Source: Spirochaetaceae bacterium (lineage in GTDB: Bacteria > Spirochaetota > Spirochaetia > DSM-27196 > SLAA01). Taken from it: 40,455 nucleotides of DNA. Location: NCBI GenBank assembly GCA_003552185.1, contig PUOW01000218.1, positions 1-40,455 of the forward strand. The letters are read 5' to 3'. The notes beneath the pieces are model-generated. The model did no database searches. It worked only from the letters and a program-made list of their open reading frames with translations, and was not told the origin of the DNA. Position numbers and translations under genes: made by a program. Position 1 is the stretch's first letter. Every line of letters begins with the position of its first letter. Shown piece by piece: positions 23,174 through 31,821 of this stretch.

Positions 23174-24357
23174 GACGGCGCCTCCTTGAGCCCCTGAGGC
23201 GTCAAGGCCCTGATAACGACCGCTAGTCCGCGGTCCACAAACACCGAGAGTAACACGATCGGGATGACGCCCATCACGACAAGGTCGGGCGCCCCCTGTC
23301 CGAGCCCCTGGAACACAAACGCCCCAAGCCCCCCGGCGCCGATCAACGCCGCGACCGCGGTGTTGCCGACCGCCTGCACCGTCGAGACTCTGATGCCGCT
23401 GAGAATAATGGGAACCGCGATAGGAACCTCGATGTATCGAAACATCTGCCCGCGGCTCATTCCCATTCCTTTGCCCGCATCGACCACCGAGCCGCGAATC
23501 ACCGCGAGGCTGGTATAGGCGTTGCGAACGATCGGGAGAAGCGCGTACAGCGTTAACGCGATCAGCGCCGGTGCGTTTCCGATTCCACGGATCCCGAGAC
23601 TCCGCAAAACCGGGAACTCTCGCGACAGAAACGCGAGCGGAGCGATCATCAGCCCAAACAACGCCAAACTTGGAATGGTTTGGATACCGTTTATCAGCGC
23701 GAAGACCGGGCGTTCCGCCGTGCGCTTGCGGTACGCGAGCACGCCGAGCGGCACGCCGATGAGCGTAGCCGCGCTCACCGCTGCGCCGGCGAGCCGCACG
23801 TGAGCGCCGAGCTCGCTCGCGAAACGGGCCTCACGGTTGTAGTACTCCTGCACCGGGGCGAGGCTGTCGAGCCGTCCTGCCGCGAGGAGCCCCACCGCCA
23901 CCGCGAGCGGGAGTAGTCCCACCAGCACCTTCAGCGCTTCAGGGGCCTCCGCGCCTCGCAGCGACCCTTGAACGATGATGAACCCGGCGAGCAGGATCAC
24001 CCAGAACCCGGACGAGGGGGTGACACGCCCAAACTCCTCACCCCGTATCGCGAGATCGCCGCCGGCTCCGAGCGTCACTACGAGCGCGATCACCAACACA
24101 AGCCCGGTTGCGATCTTCGCCCACCGTATCGAGCTGCGCTGCGGAGCGAACGCCAGCACCGCCGCCGCTCCCAACCCCGCTGTAATAACGAAAACGCCCC
24201 ACGGCACACCCGCCCCAAACAAGCTCACCGGATCGCCGAGCGCCACCCGGTTCTCTTTGAATGCGTATAACGGCCGAAACAACGCAGCGGCCCCGAGGAC
24301 CGCTGCAAATAAGGTTGTTTTCTCCGGTGTGTCGCGGCCGTCGTCCGGAGTGTTCAC
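23170..24357 (-). CDS. Osmoprotectant ABC transporter permease, YehY-like long form
   Basis: A 395-residue permease with several extra hydrophobic helices in its first half (VLGAAALFRPLYAF, VFVITAGLGAAAVLAF, IALVVTLGAG) before the standard domain with LIGVPLGVLAYRKR and the EAA-type loop DAGKGMGMSRGQMFRYIEV, then AVAALIGAGGLGAF. Length and order (binding protein, long permease, ATPase, short permease) match the E. coli osmF-yehYXW set. The GTG start at 24357 overlaps the binding-protein stop by four bases. Confidence 0.9.
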   Translation of the reverse strand: MNTPDDGRDTPEKTTLFAAVLGAAALFRPLYAFKENRVALGDPVSLFGAGVPWGVFVITAGLGAAAVLAFAPQRSSIRWAKIATGLVLVIALVVTLGAGGDLAIRGEEFGRVTPSSGFWVILLAGFIIVQGSLRGAEAPEALKVLVGLLPLAVAVGLLAAGRLDSLAPVQEYYNREARFASELGAHVRLAGAAVSAATLIGVPLGVLAYRKRTAERPVFALINGIQTIPSLALFGLMIAPLAFLSREFPVLRSLGIRGIGNAPALIALTLYALLPIVRNAYTSLAVIRGSVVDAGKGMGMSRGQMFRYIEVPIAVPIILSGIRVSTVQAVGNTAVAALIGAGGLGAFVFQGLGQGAPDLVVMGVIPIVLLSVFVDRGLAVVIRALTPQGLKEAPS

Positions 24358-25307
24358 TGAAGAAAGCCTTGTTCGCGCAGGTAATCGCCGGCAACCTGCT
24401 CGGCATCTTGCCCCTCAACCGCGATCTTGGAGTTCAACTCCTGAAGCGTCGTGAGGGTCAAGGTTGCGAAGACCGGGGACAGGATCTCCTCGATCTCGGG
24501 GTAGCTCTCGTGAATATCGGCCCTCAGGATCGGAGCCGGTTCGTAAACCGGCTGCACGCCCCGCGTATCTTCCAACACCACGAGTCCGAGCGCCGCGAGC
24601 TGCCCATCGGTTCCGTAGGCCATCGCCGCGTTCACACCGTCGGTGCCCCGCGCGGCGGCCTGCGCGGTAACCGCGGTGTCGCCCCCGGAGAGCACCAGAA
24701 GCTGATCGCTGTCGAGCGAGAAACCGTACTCATCCTCGAAGGCCGGCAGCGCGTCGTCTCGGCTGACAAACTCCTCGCTCCCGGCGAGGCGGAAGCTGCC
24801 GCCACGCTCGAGGTATGCCGCCAACTCTTCGAGATCGGTGATCCGCTCCTGCTCGGCGAGGTCTTCGCGGATCGCGATGGCCCAGGTGTTGTTAGCCGGA
24901 GCAGGACGGAGCCAAACGATGTTGTTCTCTTCCAGATCGAGGTCGCGAACCGTTTCGTAGGCGGTTTCGGCGTCGCGCCAGACGCCGCTGTCGGTTCCTT
25001 CGAAAAAGAACCCGCCGTTCCCGGTGTATTCGGGGTATATATCGATCTCATCGTTGATGATCGCGCGGCGAATCACATCGGTCGGACCGAACTGCGTGCG
25101 GTCTACAACCTCGAAACCGTCGGCGCGGAGTAGCTGCACGATCATGCTACCGAGAAGCGCACCCTCGGTATCGATCTTTGAGGCGACCACTACCGGTCCC
25201 TTCTCCGGAGCGGGCTCCTCGGCGCCCCCACGCGCGAACAGGCTGCCGGGCAGCAGCACAATCATCAAAACGAGCACCAGCACATACTTTCGTGTTATAG
25301 CCACCAT
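24354..25307 (-). CDS. Osmoprotectant ABC transporter substrate-binding protein (OsmF/OpuBC-like)
   Basis: A 317-residue periplasmic binding protein. The signal peptide (KYVLVLVLMIVLLPGSLFARG) has no lipobox cysteine; cleavage is likely in or after FARGGAEE, a style common in spirochaetes. The OpuAC fold shows KIDTEGALLGSMIVQLL, DIYPEYTGNGGFFFEG and PANNTWAIAIRED. The ligand is probably glycine betaine, choline or a relative; E. coli OsmF binds betaines weakly, so the true substrate is open. ATG 25307 follows AAGGAGA by nine bases; an upstream in-frame extension to 25478 would hide the signal peptide. First gene of the operon; 148 bases separate it from the aldo/keto reductase stop and show no clear promoter. 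Confidence 0.93.
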   Translation of the reverse strand: MVAITRKYVLVLVLMIVLLPGSLFARGGAEEPAPEKGPVVVASKIDTEGALLGSMIVQLLRADGFEVVDRTQFGPTDVIRRAIINDEIDIYPEYTGNGGFFFEGTDSGVWRDAETAYETVRDLDLEENNIVWLRPAPANNTWAIAIREDLAEQERITDLEELAAYLERGGSFRLAGSEEFVSRDDALPAFEDEYGFSLDSDQLLVLSGGDTAVTAQAAARGTDGVNAAMAYGTDGQLAALGLVVLEDTRGVQPVYEPAPILRADIHESYPEIEEILSPVFATLTLTTLQELNSKIAVEGQDAEQVAGDYLREQGFLQ

Positions 25308-25455
25308 ACCGTTATGTCTCCTTTCCGCAGGTTCCGGCTTCTCGAGTATCGGCCTGGTCTCGCCGGCAGCGGGTCTCATTAAAGGTGCGCTAGATAAGTA
25401 ACGGTCGTCAAGTTTGTGTACACCCATTTCCGTAGTCCTGTAGTTCTGTCGCTCT

Positions 25456-26439
25456 TCAGCCTTCGGCGGTCTCCACAACGGCGTCGCGCTCCGCGATCAG
25501 CTCCGCGATCCGTCGCACCGTATCGTCGTCGAGCTCGAGGTCGGCCGCGCGCACGGTCTCGATGATCTGATCGGGCCGTCGAGCCCCGACGATCGCGGCA
25601 GTGATCGCCGGATTGCGCAGCACCCACGCTATCGCGAGCTGTGCCGGACCGGCTCCCGACTCGCGCGCGATAGCGGCGAGACGCGTAACCAACTCGAGGT
25701 TGGCTTCGAGCACCGGCGAGTTGAACTGCCGATTTCGCTTGCGCCAGTCGCTCTTCGGCAACGACGCAACCCATTCCGGGGTAACTTTGCCGCTGAGAAG
25801 CCCGTTTTGCATCGGACTGTAGCTCAAAACGCCTATGCCTCGCTCGCGACAGTACGGCAGCTGCTCGTTCTCGATCGAGCGCTCGAGCATACTGTAAGGA
25901 GGTTGTAACGCCGAAACCGGATGAATGCTCTCGACCCGTTCGAGCTGAGATCGTGAAAAGTTCGATACCGCGCCGAACCGTATTTTTCCCGCGTGTATCA
26001 ATCCCGCGATCGCTTCCCAGGCCTCCTCGATCCGCTCGTCGGGGATCGGCCAATGAATGTGATAGATGTCTATCGTCTCGAGCCCAACTCGTTTCAGGCT
26101 CGCCTCACACTCTGCGCGTACGCTCTCGGCCGAAAGCTCGTTACGCACCTTGCTGGTACCGGGCTTCCAGACAAGACCACATTTGCTCGAGATAATCGGC
26201 CGGGTGCTCGTCTGCGCGATCGCGCGACCGACAATCTCTTCCGAGTGGCCGAGGCCGTACACCGGCGCGGTATCTATCCAGTTCACACCGCCGTCCAGCG
26301 CGGCGTGTATCGTCGCGATCGAGTCCTTGTCGTCCTGCGGCCCCCACCCGAAAGCATATCCGGCCCCCCCGATCGCCCACGCACCGAGACCCACCACCGA
26401 AAGCTCAAGCCCTGTGTTGCCTAGTGTTCGATATCGCAC
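25456..26439 (-). CDS. Aldo/keto reductase
   Basis: A 327-residue aldo/keto reductase, only distantly like the one at 15253. Catalytic segments are NWIDTAPVYGLGHSEEIVG (Asp, Tyr), PIISSKCGLVW (Lys) and DIYHIHWP (His). The cofactor segment is AAIVGARRPDQI. The GTG at 26439 with GGAGG before it is the start; a longer frame to 26586 would translate the 12-bp repeats as four-residue AIVR units and is rejected. It diverges from the DUF368 gene across that repeat. Its gene end is followed by the transporter operon in the same direction. Confidence 0.9.
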   Translation of the reverse strand: MRYRTLGNTGLELSVVGLGAWAIGGAGYAFGWGPQDDKDSIATIHAALDGGVNWIDTAPVYGLGHSEEIVGRAIAQTSTRPIISSKCGLVWKPGTSKVRNELSAESVRAECEASLKRVGLETIDIYHIHWPIPDERIEEAWEAIAGLIHAGKIRFGAVSNFSRSQLERVESIHPVSALQPPYSMLERSIENEQLPYCRERGIGVLSYSPMQNGLLSGKVTPEWVASLPKSDWRKRNRQFNSPVLEANLELVTRLAAIARESGAGPAQLAIAWVLRNPAITAAIVGARRPDQIIETVRAADLELDDDTVRRIAELIAERDAVVETAEG

Positions 26440-26471
26440 TTTCCGCCCTCCTTTTCCGAAACGCCGCTGCC

Positions 26472-26531
26472 GGACAATTGCGCGGACAATTGCGCGGACA
26501 ATTGCGCGGACAATTGCGCGGACAATTGCGC
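26472..26531. repeat. Five perfect 12-bp tandem repeats between divergent genes
   Basis: GGACAATTGCGC is repeated five times without change (starts 26472, 26484, 26496, 26508, 26520), plus GG. Each junction makes the dyad TTG-N6-CAA, and the core contains the palindrome CAATTG. It lies 33 bases from the aldo/keto reductase start and 46 from the DUF368 start. Confidence 0.95.
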
Positions 26532-26577
26532 GGCTCGTGGCAAACATGATAAGTACAACCTGGGAGGAACGACAAGC

Positions 26578-27447
26578 GTGTTGCAACGGGTTCTCGAGTT
26601 GAGCCGGCTCAACTCACCGCGCTCTCGTGCGCTCGGTCGCAAGGTCGTCACCGGTTGTTTGATCGGAGTCGCCAACATCATCCCCGGGATCAGCGGCGGC
26701 ACAATCGCGGTCGTGACCGGAATCTACGAACCGTTGCTCGCCCGAATCAGCGGCTTTTTCACCGCGTACGGTGGCTGGCGCAGCAACCTGCGTTTTCTCG
26801 CACCGGTTGTTCTCGGAGTGCTGCTTGGCGCGGTGGGTTTTGCACACCTGATCGGCATGCTTCTCGAACAGCTACCCGAACAGACGATGCTATTCTTCCT
26901 TGGTTTGATTCTCGGAAGCGTGCCGTTTCTCGCGAGGCGGGCGTTGCGAGGCCGCCCGCACCCCGTCGCGCTTTCACCGTTTCTCGTCACGCTCGCGCTT
27001 ACAGTCGCGATGGCGTTGGCCGATCGCCCTCCCGTCGGTGAGCCGCTGCGAGAGCTGACGCTCGCGACGCTTGTTCAGCTGTTTGGAACCGGGATCGTGA
27101 GCGCAACCGCGATGGTGGTGCCCGGAGTCTCGGGCTCGTTCTTGCTCCTGCTGATCGGGATGTACTCGACCTTTATCGCCGCGATCCGTGAGCTCAATAT
27201 TGCGTTACTCGCGGCCTTCCTCACCGGCACTGCGTTCGGCATCGTAGCCACCGCGAAGCTCGTCACCTTCGTTTTGAAACGCTTCCCTGCTCCGTCGTAC
27301 GCCGCGATTCTGGGGCTTGTGCTGGGATCGAGCCTTGCGCTGTGGCCCGGCATTGCTTCGCCTCTCTCGGGGCTCACCGGCTTGGGCGCCGCAGTGCTCG
27401 GGTTCGTTGCAGCCGACCGTCTTGGCGCCGGCCGGCGCAACAGTTGA
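26578..27447 (+). CDS. popT: DUF368 membrane protein, polyprenyl-phosphate translocase (PopT family)
   Basis: A 289-residue polytopic membrane protein. Two related half-motifs, NIIPGISGGTIAVVTGIYEP and AMVVPGVSGSFLLLLIGMY, are the DUF368 hallmark of inverted repeats. DUF368 proteins have been shown to move undecaprenyl phosphate back across the cell membrane for reuse in wall and glycan synthesis, with added value at alkaline pH. The GTG at 26578 follows GGAGG by ten bases. The last codons form a 14-base GC palindrome (27425-27438), and the stop overlaps the infA promoter. Confidence 0.9.
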   Translation: MLQRVLELSRLNSPRSRALGRKVVTGCLIGVANIIPGISGGTIAVVTGIYEPLLARISGFFTAYGGWRSNLRFLAPVVLGVLLGAVGFAHLIGMLLEQLPEQTMLFFLGLILGSVPFLARRALRGRPHPVALSPFLVTLALTVAMALADRPPVGEPLRELTLATLVQLFGTGIVSATAMVVPGVSGSFLLLLIGMYSTFIAAIRELNIALLAAFLTGTAFGIVATAKLVTFVLKRFPAPSYAAILGLVLGSSLALWPGIASPLSGLTGLGAAVLGFVAADRLGAGRRNS

Positions 27448-27472
27448 CAGCCTAGTCCGGTTCATGTAGTGT
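27444..27472 (+). promoter_or_regulatory. infA promoter overlapping the popT stop codon
   Basis: TTGACA (27444-27449) contains the TGA stop of popT (27445-27447); TAGTGT follows at 27467-27472 after 17 bases. The infA start is at 27519. Confidence 0.6.
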
Positions 27473-27518
27473 TTACTCGGTCAGTTGCATCACGTTGTAT
27501 CTATGGCGAGGAGGAGCT

Positions 27519-27737
27519 GTGGCGAAAGAAGAGGCCATTGAAGTTGAAGGTATCGTTAAGGAATCTCTGCCGAACACCATGTTTCGTGTTGAACTCAAGA
27601 ACGGTCATACCATACTCACGCATCTCTCGGGCAAAATGCGAAAGCATTACATCCGAATTGTGCCGGGCGACAAGGTGAAGGTGGCGCTCTCTCCGTACGA
27701 CCTCACTCGCGGACGTATCATTTACCGCGAACGGTAG
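27519..27737 (+). CDS. infA: Translation initiation factor IF-1
   Basis: A 72-residue IF-1, exactly the family length; an S1-type OB fold that binds the 30S A-site during initiation. Conserved stretches are [38 protein letters not shown] and [14 protein letters not shown]. The GTG at 27519 is chosen over the TTG at 27495 because GAGGAG stands before it and the length then fits. Its 3' end overlaps the convergent Smr gene by 16 bases. Confidence 0.98.
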   Translation: MAKEEAIEVEGIVKESLPNTMFRVELKNGHTILTHLSGKMRKHYIRIVPGDKVKVALSPYDLTRGRIIYRER

Positions 27738-28204
27738 CCTCTTACAATTGCCCAGGTAGCTCCCGATCCGCCTTCGCTTCGCTTCGGCGTGCCGATCTCG
27801 CCTATTGCCGAGTGAGCCTGCAGGAAAGACCGAACGAACTCAGGCAAGACCGCTTTGTCGGAAGAGTGCTTGCCTTTCCCGTGAATCACGAGCACTTTTC
27901 GCACGCCGGTCTCGAGTGACTGCCGGATGAACTGCTCAAGCGCAGCTGCGGCCTGTTCTATGGTGTATCCGTGGAGATCGAGCTCGGCCTCCACCGCGAG
28001 CCTCCGTCCGGCGCGTCGACCGGAGGGATCTCCGCCCTGCTCATCATCGAGCTCGACATAGAGCTCAGGATCGGCCTCTCCGGGCTCCGGCGGATAGCGA
28101 TCTATCCATTGCTCGAGTGCATAGCGCTGCGATCGCCGGCGCTCCGGTTCGGAGCGTTGTCGACGGCTCGCCTCCCACTCTTGAAGAATCCGCTCAAAAT
28201 CCAT
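27722..28204 (-). CDS. Smr-domain protein
   Basis: A 160-residue protein with a C-terminal Smr domain: [30 protein letters not shown] and [10 protein letters not shown]. Smr domains nick or cut nucleic acid; stand-alone forms have been linked to mRNA cleavage on stalled ribosomes as well as DNA work. The first 80 residues are charged ([19 protein letters not shown]), then Pro/Asp-rich. It follows the Bat operon by four bases and may be its last gene. Confidence 0.92.
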   Translation of the reverse strand: MDFERILQEWEASRRQRSEPERRRSQRYALEQWIDRYPPEPGEADPELYVELDDEQGGDPSGRRAGRRLAVEAELDLHGYTIEQAAAALEQFIRQSLETGVRKVLVIHGKGKHSSDKAVLPEFVRSFLQAHSAIGEIGTPKRSEGGSGATWAIVRGYRSR

Positions 28205-28208
28205 AGCG

Positions 28209-30281
28209 CTACTCCCGGGTTTTTCGAATCGGCGGCGGCTCCCCGATTGTGCCGACCACCGCCTCGCCGCTCAGCCACCCCTCCACACCGTACCCGGTTC
28301 GCACCAGCTGGAAATCGCGATGCCTCACGAGAACCTGCACCGCGGTACCGCCCTCAAGCCGCAGCCATGCATCCGCATCGGCGTCCGGTATACGACGGAG
28401 AACCGCGGTCTCAGGCCCCACGATCGCTACCGGCATCCTGGAGGCACGAACGCTCGCGAGCGCGAATCCCGCCGACGCGAGCGTCAACACCACCGCGAAC
28501 ACCGCAATAATCACCACGGTTGCTCCCCGGAACCGGCGTTTTGCAAACACCGCGACCAGGCACAACAGGTTTACCAACACCAGCGCCGCGATCACAAATA
28601 CATCGGGATGCGGTAGACGCGACGGCTCCGGTTGTTGCTCGAGTCCGAGCCTGGCCTCGAGATGAGCGAGCGCCGTACCGATCTCGGGGGCACGGGCGTT
28701 AGCACGAAGCGCGCGGCGCAACCGATATACGGCTTCAGCTACGGCGCCTTCGTTGTACAACGCAAGCGCGGAGTTATACAACAGGCCGGGGCTGTCGGGG
28801 CGTTCCTGCAAGACTTGGTCGTAGATCTCGAGCGCCTCGGCATGCGAACCGGCACGCTGCATCTCGATCGCGCGCGTAACACGGTCCTCCGGGAACGCCT
28901 CGGAGGCCGTAGCCGCCAGGAGCAGCACAAGCACAACAGCCGGTGCTCCGCCCCGCGTCGGCAAAACGCCGGACACCCCCAGCAACACCACGATGATGCC
29001 CGGTAGCAACCAGAGGTAGGTCTCGGCGCGTCGGTAGTAGTTCGCGGGCTCGATTCGCCGAATACCCTCGAGATCAAGAACCGCGAGCGCCTCTCCTTCT
29101 TCGCCCCCGCCGACACCTGCGGTCTCGGCCTGTTCAACCTGCAGTGCCGGAGCCGCGGGCCGTCCTCGCTGCGTACCGCCGAGTTCCGGATCGAGCCACA
29201 CGAACTCCGGCAGCCGAATCGAGTGCACGCCGGTAGAGCGCGGGGTCACGCGATATCGCAGCTCACGCGTTCCGACGAAACCGGCCGCCTCAGCGGCTAT
29301 GTCGTGGGTTTCTTCCAGCTCCGTGACCACAAACTCGTCGGACTCCAGCGACGGGATCTGAAGCGTCTCAAGATTCCCCCGTCCGCGTACCCGCAGGGTG
29401 AGAACGGTAGAGTCCCCCTCGGCGATGCGGTCATCCTCGAGGTCGGCGTCATACTCGAAGACACCGACCGCATTGCTACCGCGCACCTCTTCCGGCAGTT
29501 CGCGTAGGGTGAGCTCTTTCGCACGAGTGAGCTCGTCGAACGCTCCGGCCTGCACCCGCGCTTGCGGCAACTCAACCGAGCCGGCCCTATCGACGGTGTA
29601 GAGAAAGCGTGCAATCGGAATCGTGAACAAGGTACGATTGCCGACCTCGCGACGCTCGATCTCTTCGAAGGCCTGAACCTCGACGAACTCGCCTTCCTCC
29701 GGACTCGGGACTTCGAGGGAGTCGGGGAAGACGTACTCCTCGGCATTCTCGATCACCAGCGAGATCGGGACGACTTCGTTTTGGTACAGTTCTTCACGAC
29801 CGACACGCCACGACACGCCAAACGGTACCTCATCGGAAGCCCCCGCCACCGAAACCTCGAGCACCTGCGGCTCGGTCTCGAACACCTCTTCACCGGCATG
29901 TATGCGAAAAGACTCCAGAACGGCTCGCCCGGGACGCGCAGCCTGCCCTTCGATGCGTACCCGCGCGGCGCGACCTGCAAATCCCCGCCCGGGCAGCGAA
30001 AGCCCCGTTTCGATCACGGTGTTGGGGTTTGGAGCCACGATATCCGGCAGATCCAGACCGGCGATCTCGATCTCGTCGGACTCAAGATTCGTCGGAACAA
30101 CGACCTCGAGCGTGATCCGGCTGCCGGGGCTCGGCGGAGTATCGGATAGCTCCACCCTCAACCGCGCAGGGTCCTCCTCCGAGAAACCGAGCGCTGCGGT
30201 CGACAAGAGGAATACCGTGAGAGCTGTGATTACCAGTAGAGCTCTACCTCTTCGAGCTCCGGTGTTTCGGTGGCAAACCAC
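28209..30281 (-). CDS. batD: BatD-like protein fused to TPR and SH3-like domains
   Basis: A 690-residue membrane protein. A signal peptide (ALLVITALTVFLLSTAALG) leads into a long beta-rich periplasmic BatD region (to about 415) with PPSPGSRITLEVVV and YQNEVVPISLVIENA. Then follow hydrophobic helices (about 423-440 and 446-460), a TPR region (about 470-545: AEALEIYDQVLQERPDSPGL), two more helices (560-580, 587-610) and an SH3-like end (617-680: ADAWLRLEGGTAVQVL). BatD with a built-in BatE-like tail fits the Bat cluster, tied to oxygen tolerance or envelope stress, with an unproven mechanism. GTG 30281 follows GGGAGG; it overlaps batC by 52 bases. Confidence 0.85.
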   Translation of the reverse strand: MVCHRNTGARRGRALLVITALTVFLLSTAALGFSEEDPARLRVELSDTPPSPGSRITLEVVVPTNLESDEIEIAGLDLPDIVAPNPNTVIETGLSLPGRGFAGRAARVRIEGQAARPGRAVLESFRIHAGEEVFETEPQVLEVSVAGASDEVPFGVSWRVGREELYQNEVVPISLVIENAEEYVFPDSLEVPSPEEGEFVEVQAFEEIERREVGNRTLFTIPIARFLYTVDRAGSVELPQARVQAGAFDELTRAKELTLRELPEEVRGSNAVGVFEYDADLEDDRIAEGDSTVLTLRVRGRGNLETLQIPSLESDEFVVTELEETHDIAAEAAGFVGTRELRYRVTPRSTGVHSIRLPEFVWLDPELGGTQRGRPAAPALQVEQAETAGVGGGEEGEALAVLDLEGIRRIEPANYYRRAETYLWLLPGIIVVLLGVSGVLPTRGGAPAVVLVLLLAATASEAFPEDRVTRAIEMQRAGSHAEALEIYDQVLQERPDSPGLLYNSALALYNEGAVAEAVYRLRRALRANARAPEIGTALAHLEARLGLEQQPEPSRLPHPDVFVIAALVLVNLLCLVAVFAKRRFRGATVVIIAVFAVVLTLASAGFALASVRASRMPVAIVGPETAVLRRIPDADADAWLRLEGGTAVQVLVRHRDFQLVRTGYGVEGWLSGEAVVGTIGEPPPIRKTRE

Positions 30282-30832
30282 CTGCCGTCCTCCCGTCGTC
30301 GGATGTACTCCAGCACACGACTCGTTTCTGCGCTCGGTTCGTGATCGCCGTCACGCTCAACCCGCTCTACCTGATCTATGCCGGCGCCGGCCTGTATTCT
30401 CTGAAACGCCAGCTCCAGATTGCGTTTAGCCTCGAGGCTGCCGCTTTCGATCGTTAGAGCGGCGCGAAACTCGTCGTACGCTTGCCGATAGCGCCCTTGC
30501 TCGTAGAATAACAAACCCCGGTTGAAGCGAATGCCGAACGACAGTTCCTCGTGCTCGCCCTGCTCGGCCTCGTCCCATAACTCCAGAGCCGCCTCGCTCT
30601 CGCCGAGCGCATGGTACGCATTCGCGAGATTATACGCCACGTAGGCGCGATAGTCTTCGCTCTCGATGATATCGAAGTATCGCACGATCGCGTCTTGATA
30701 CTGTCCACGCCCAAATGCGTAGTTTGCCTGAACGACCGCAAGCTGCGGTACCACCGCTTCGCAGCCCCCAAGCAGCGCGATCGCGGCTGCTATGATCGCA
30801 GGCAGCTTGAACCCTTTTGCTGCCGCAGCCAT
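30230..30832 (-). CDS. batC: BatC-like TPR lipoprotein
   Basis: A 200-residue protein with a lipoprotein signal (AIIAAAIALLGGC, Cys24) and tetratricopeptide repeats (VAYNLANAYHALGESEAALELW, IRFNRGLLFYEQGRYRQAYDEF). BatC-type proteins are thought to scaffold the VWA proteins BatA and BatB. Its ATG shares one base with the batB stop (TAATG), and a GGAGG box lies inside batB. Confidence 0.85.
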   Translation of the reverse strand: MAAAAKGFKLPAIIAAAIALLGGCEAVVPQLAVVQANYAFGRGQYQDAIVRYFDIIESEDYRAYVAYNLANAYHALGESEAALELWDEAEQGEHEELSFGIRFNRGLLFYEQGRYRQAYDEFRAALTIESGSLEAKRNLELAFQRIQAGAGIDQVERVERDGDHEPSAETSRVLEYIRRREDGRWFATETPELEEVELYW

Positions 30833-31821
30833 TATAGGATCCTCCGCCAGCGTACAATCCGCAACGCGTTCTCTAAGACGAGAAATAGGAGCGCCGGCGC
30901 CAAGAAGAAGCGATATCGGGGAACAGAGGCAAGCCGGAACCCGTCACGATCTCGCCGCTCCGTGTGCCCTCCCAGCCCCTCACGCAGCTTCGAGAACACC
31001 TCGCCTTCACCGGCCTGCAGATGCAGCCCGTCGGTAGCTTCGGCTACGCGCCGCATCGCGCTCTGATCGGCGCTTGTGTAAATCACTTCGCCGTCGTGCG
31101 TCTCGGCTGCGCCCCCGCCCGTCAACGGGATAACGGCGCCTTGCTCCAACCCCGTGGTAATGCTAAAGATCGGTATGCCACGCGCGGCCGCCGAGCGCGC
31201 CGCACGGCTCGGGTTACCGCTATGATACTCGCCGTCCGAGATCAGCACAATTGCTTGATGACGAGCCGACCCTTCGGGGAAGGTGTCGAGCGCCGACTCG
31301 ACGGCACGCTCGATATCGGTGCCGGGCGCGGTGAGCGTTTCGGGCGAGAGCACCGAAAGAAGCGACTGCACCGCGTACCCGTCCTCGGTCATCGGCAGAA
31401 CCGGAACCGCGCGCCCCCCGAACGCCACTACCGCGAAGCGCGACTCCGGGAAGTCCTGCACAACCGAGCGCACGATATCCTTGCCGCGCTCGAGGCGGTT
31501 CGGGCCGATATCCTCGGCGAGCATGCTGAGCGATACGTCGATCGCGAACACAATCTCGATGCCGCTGCGGTCCTCTTCAATGGGGCGTCGACCCCAGTAG
31601 AACCCCGCCAGGCTCAGAATCACAAAGGAGAAGAACAGGACCGTGCACACGCCGCGGAAGAACGACTTCACAAGATATACATTCGCCAGCTCTCGTGACC
31701 ACACTTCGCTACCGAGACGCTTGAGGTCGCGTCGTCCACGGCGATACGTCCAAACGAGAGCCGGAATCATGATCGCCACGATCACGAAGAGCCAGAACAC
31801 CTCAGGATGCGTGACCGTCAT
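30832..31821 (-). CDS. batB: BatB-like VWA-domain membrane protein
   Basis: A 329-residue protein with two N-terminal helices (FWLFVIVAIMIPALVWTY; VCTVLFFSFVILSLAGFYWG), a von Willebrand A domain and one C-terminal helix. The metal-ion site is DVSLS (95-99), with the Thr in APGTDIERA and Asp in VLISDGEYHSG, so divalent-metal binding looks intact. It overlaps the preceding VWA gene by four bases (ATGA). Confidence 0.88.
   Translation of the reverse strand: MTVTHPEVFWLFVIVAIMIPALVWTYRRGRRDLKRLGSEVWSRELANVYLVKSFFRGVCTVLFFSFVILSLAGFYWGRRPIEEDRSGIEIVFAIDVSLSMLAEDIGPNRLERGKDIVRSVVQDFPESRFAVVAFGGRAVPVLPMTEDGYAVQSLLSVLSPETLTAPGTDIERAVESALDTFPEGSARHQAIVLISDGEYHSGNPSRAARSAAARGIPIFSITTGLEQGAVIPLTGGGAAETHDGEVIYTSADQSAMRRVAEATDGLHLQAGEGEVFSKLREGLGGHTERRDRDGFRLASVPRYRFFLAPALLFLVLENALRIVRWRRIL

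Noticed and set aside
26472-26531. CRISPR array
   Set aside because: The 12-base units are joined directly with no spacers, and no cas gene is near.
26440-26586. N-terminal extension of the aldo/keto reductase
   Set aside because: It would translate the 12-bp repeat as AIVR units before the family start; GTG 26439 has its own ribosome site and fits the domain.
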